Below, piece by piece: positions 20,204 to 21,235 of a stretch of 21,235 nucleotides of DNA. A program made the position numbers and the translations under genes. Below the pieces are notes generated by a model. It saw nothing but the letters and a program-made list of their open reading frames with translations, was not told where the DNA came from and did no database searches. The first letter of the stretch is position 1. Each line of letters begins with the position of its first letter. This stretch comes from Clostridiales bacterium (lineage in GTDB: Bacteria; Bacillota; Clostridia; Oscillospirales; Oscillospiraceae), in the NCBI GenBank assembly GCA_004557735.1, contig SFFV01000030.1:1-21235 (forward strand). The letters are read 5' to 3'.

Positions 20204-20896
20204 TCAATGATACGCGATGATGGCGCGGTTGAGCGCCTCGTAAGCGCCGCGCGGCAGCGGCACGGCCGTGCCGTCGGAGAGTATCGCGTCCGTTTTCGTC
20301 ACGCGGCGGACGTGCGAAAGATTCACGACCGCCGAGCGTCCGATGCGGAAAAACCGGCCGTCCAGCCCGTCGGAGAGCGCGCCGAGCGTCATTTTCACGG
20401 TGTAGTCGCGCGCGGCGTGGACGGTCGTGTAGTTTTTCTCCACGCCGAGCCAGCGTATCTCATACAGCGGCACGCGGAACATCTCGCCGCCGCATTCGAG
20501 CGCAAGGGCGCGGCTGTCGGCGCGGAGCTTTGCCGCGGCGCGGTCGAGCACCTCGAAGAGCTTTTCCTCCCGGACGGGCTTCACAAGATAGTGCAGCGCC
20601 GCCACGTCGTACCCCTCGGCGATGTAGTCCGTGTAGCCGGTGATGAACACGATCTGCACGGCGGAGTTTTCGGCGCGGACGCGCCGGGCCATCGTCACGC
20701 CGTCCATGCCGCTCATCTCCACGTCGAGCAGAAGAAGGTCAAAATTCTTGTCCTCGTCGTAGGCAAAGAGGAACGCCTCGGCGGAGGGAAAGATCTCCAG
20801 CGCGGCGCTCTCGCCGCGGCTCTCCGCCCACGCGCGGACATACTGCGCGACGAGCCGCGCATCCTCGGCGCGGTCGTCGCAGATAGCGGCGCGCAT
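20204..20896 (-). CDS. LytTR-family response regulator
   Basis: The protein has 230 residues. The receiver domain covers 1-120 with the acidic pocket Asp7/Asp8, phosphoacceptor Asp58 in LLLLDVEMSGMDG and the lysine in YLVKPV. The C-terminal LytTR DNA-binding domain covers about 130-228 (IRWLGVEKNYTTVHAARDYTVKMTLGALSD, then FRIGRSAVVNLSHVRRV). ATG 20896 is chosen for its GGAGGGAG site and because the receiver fold starts at RAAICDD. The 15 further in-frame codons upstream lie over the promoter. First gene of an apparent operon with the short kinase and two ABC exporter halves, a layout typical of regulators controlling export or immunity functions. Confidence 0.94.
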   Translation of the reverse strand: MRAAICDDRAEDARLVAQYVRAWAESRGESAALEIFPSAEAFLFAYDEDKNFDLLLLDVEMSGMDGVTMARRVRAENSAVQIVFITGYTDYIAEGYDVAALHYLVKPVREEKLFEVLDRAAAKLRADSRALALECGGEMFRVPLYEIRWLGVEKNYTTVHAARDYTVKMTLGALSDGLDGRFFRIGRSAVVNLSHVRRVTKTDAILSDGTAVPLPRGAYEALNRAIIAYH

Positions 20897-20923
20897 ATTC
20901 TCCCTCCTCACGATGTTTTTTCC

Positions 20924-20952
20924 ATAGTATTCAATTCGCAAACGCTTGTCAA
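20924..20952 (-). promoter_or_regulatory. Promoter of the two-component/exporter operon
   Basis: On the minus strand TTGACA (20952-20947) and TACTAT (20929-20924) are 17 bases apart. On the same strand two GTTTG pentamers 11 bases apart (in AGTTTGACAAGCGTTTGCG) overlap the -35 and could be regulator contacts, though their spacing differs from known LytTR direct repeats. Confidence 0.65.
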
Positions 20953-20975
20953 ACTAAAAATGTGTATGGTATACT
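20946..20975 (+). promoter_or_regulatory. Promoter of the holB-like gene
   Basis: TTGTCA (20946-20951) and TGG-TATACT (20967-20975, extended -10) are 18 bases apart. The -35 occupies almost the same bases as the -35 of the divergent operon. The expected start point, about 20982, is within a few bases of the ATG. Confidence 0.65.
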
Positions 20976-20983
20976 GAATCGAT

Positions 20984-21235
20984 ATGGAAAAGATGATGCA
21001 TTCGTATATAATCTCCGGCGACGGAGACGCGGCGCGCGTCCGGGCGCGGGAAATGGCGGCGGCGGCGCTCTGCGAGAGCGGCGGCGCGAAGCCCTGCCGC
21101 GCCTGCCGGCATTGCCGCAAGGTCTTTCAGGGCGAGTTTCCCGGCATCCATCCGGACGTGGCGCTCGTCGAGCGCGCCGCGGACAAGTCCGGCAAGCCGC
21201 GGCGCGAAATTCTCGTCGATCAGATCCGCGCGCTC
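20984..21235 (+). CDS. holB: DNA polymerase III delta-prime subunit (HolB-like), 3' partial
   Basis: The 84 residues present show the family N-terminus: HSYIISGD, then Cys30 and the CxxCxxC zinc motif (Cys38, Cys41, Cys44 in PCRACRHCRKVF), then HPDVALVE and REILVDQIRAL. These are characteristic of the clamp-loader delta-prime/DnaX-like subunit in Clostridia. The Walker A loop seen in tau/gamma is not present in this stretch, which favours delta-prime. ATG 20984 gives MEKMMHSYII; ATG 20993 or 20996 are alternatives. There is no Shine-Dalgarno before 20984, and the predicted transcript starts only a few bases upstream. The gene continues beyond the window. Confidence 0.85.
   Translation, partial: MEKMMHSYIISGDGDAARVRAREMAAAALCESGGAKPCRACRHCRKVFQGEFPGIHPDVALVERAADKSGKPRREILVDQIRAL

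Noticed and set aside
1..21235. CRISPR arrays, tRNA and rRNA genes
   Set aside because: No regularly spaced repeats, cloverleaf with conserved GTTC-type arm, or rRNA landmarks were seen on either strand.

Overview
The window looks like chromosome from a Gram-positive anaerobe of the Clostridia, probably a high-GC member of the Oscillospiraceae or a related gut lineage. The evidence is strong AGGAGG-type ribosome binding sites, a long-form ribosome hibernation factor, a yybP-ykoY riboswitch, a LytTR/GHKL two-component pair, a desulfoferrodoxin-type domain (anaerobe oxygen defence) and a Clostridia-type mobile element. The taxonomy is inferred from gene content only.

Layout. 1-1355: the end of a ZnuC-like metal ABC ATPase and most of a ZnuB-like permease, whose reading frame runs into foreign sequence at about residue 270. 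About 1356-5400: the recombination end of a Clostridia conjugative-transposon-type element, of visibly lower GC than what follows. It carries a sigma-like factor, a small HTH protein, a structured and apparently non-coding stretch, TnpW, a small serine recombinase lacking the catalytic serine, and a full-length TnpX/TndX-type large serine recombinase. No relaxase or conjugation genes are present. 5473-5670: a small ribbon-helix-helix-like protein with a strong terminator. From 5.7 kb onward the DNA is very GC-rich.

5775-6359 (-) is a single-gene unit encoding an HTH regulator fused to a complete desulfoferrodoxin-like domain, with its own promoter and an adjoining inverted repeat. 6574-8837 (-) is a two-gene unit, a CRP/FNR-family regulator translationally coupled to a membrane-anchored L,D-transpeptidase. 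It is divergent from 8923-11319 (+), an SsuABC/TauABC-like importer operon. One 14-bp palindrome in the intergenic region sits where it could activate the importer (about -41.5) and repress the regulator. 11316-14194 (+) is a promoter, yybP-ykoY (manganese) riboswitch, terminator and type II P-type cation ATPase, most simply a manganese-responsive exporter. 14264-14809 (+) is hpf, ended by a bidirectional terminator. 14892-15794 (-) is an unrecognised protein with an HEAQH motif.

20896-15905 (-) is an apparent four-gene operon: LytTR response regulator, short soluble GHKL kinase, an intact ABC exporter half, and a second exporter half whose ATPase domain has lost Walker B through to the H-loop by a short deletion plus frameshift. 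The last gene, 20984 onward (+), is the start of the DNA polymerase III delta-prime subunit. Its promoter overlaps that of the two-component operon, and it may be read from a nearly leaderless transcript.

The most notable items are the HTH-desulfoferrodoxin fusion, the structured region upstream of tnpW, the catalytic-serine-less recombinase partner, the shared CRP-type operator, and the broken exporter half. I see no CRISPR array, tRNA or rRNA.
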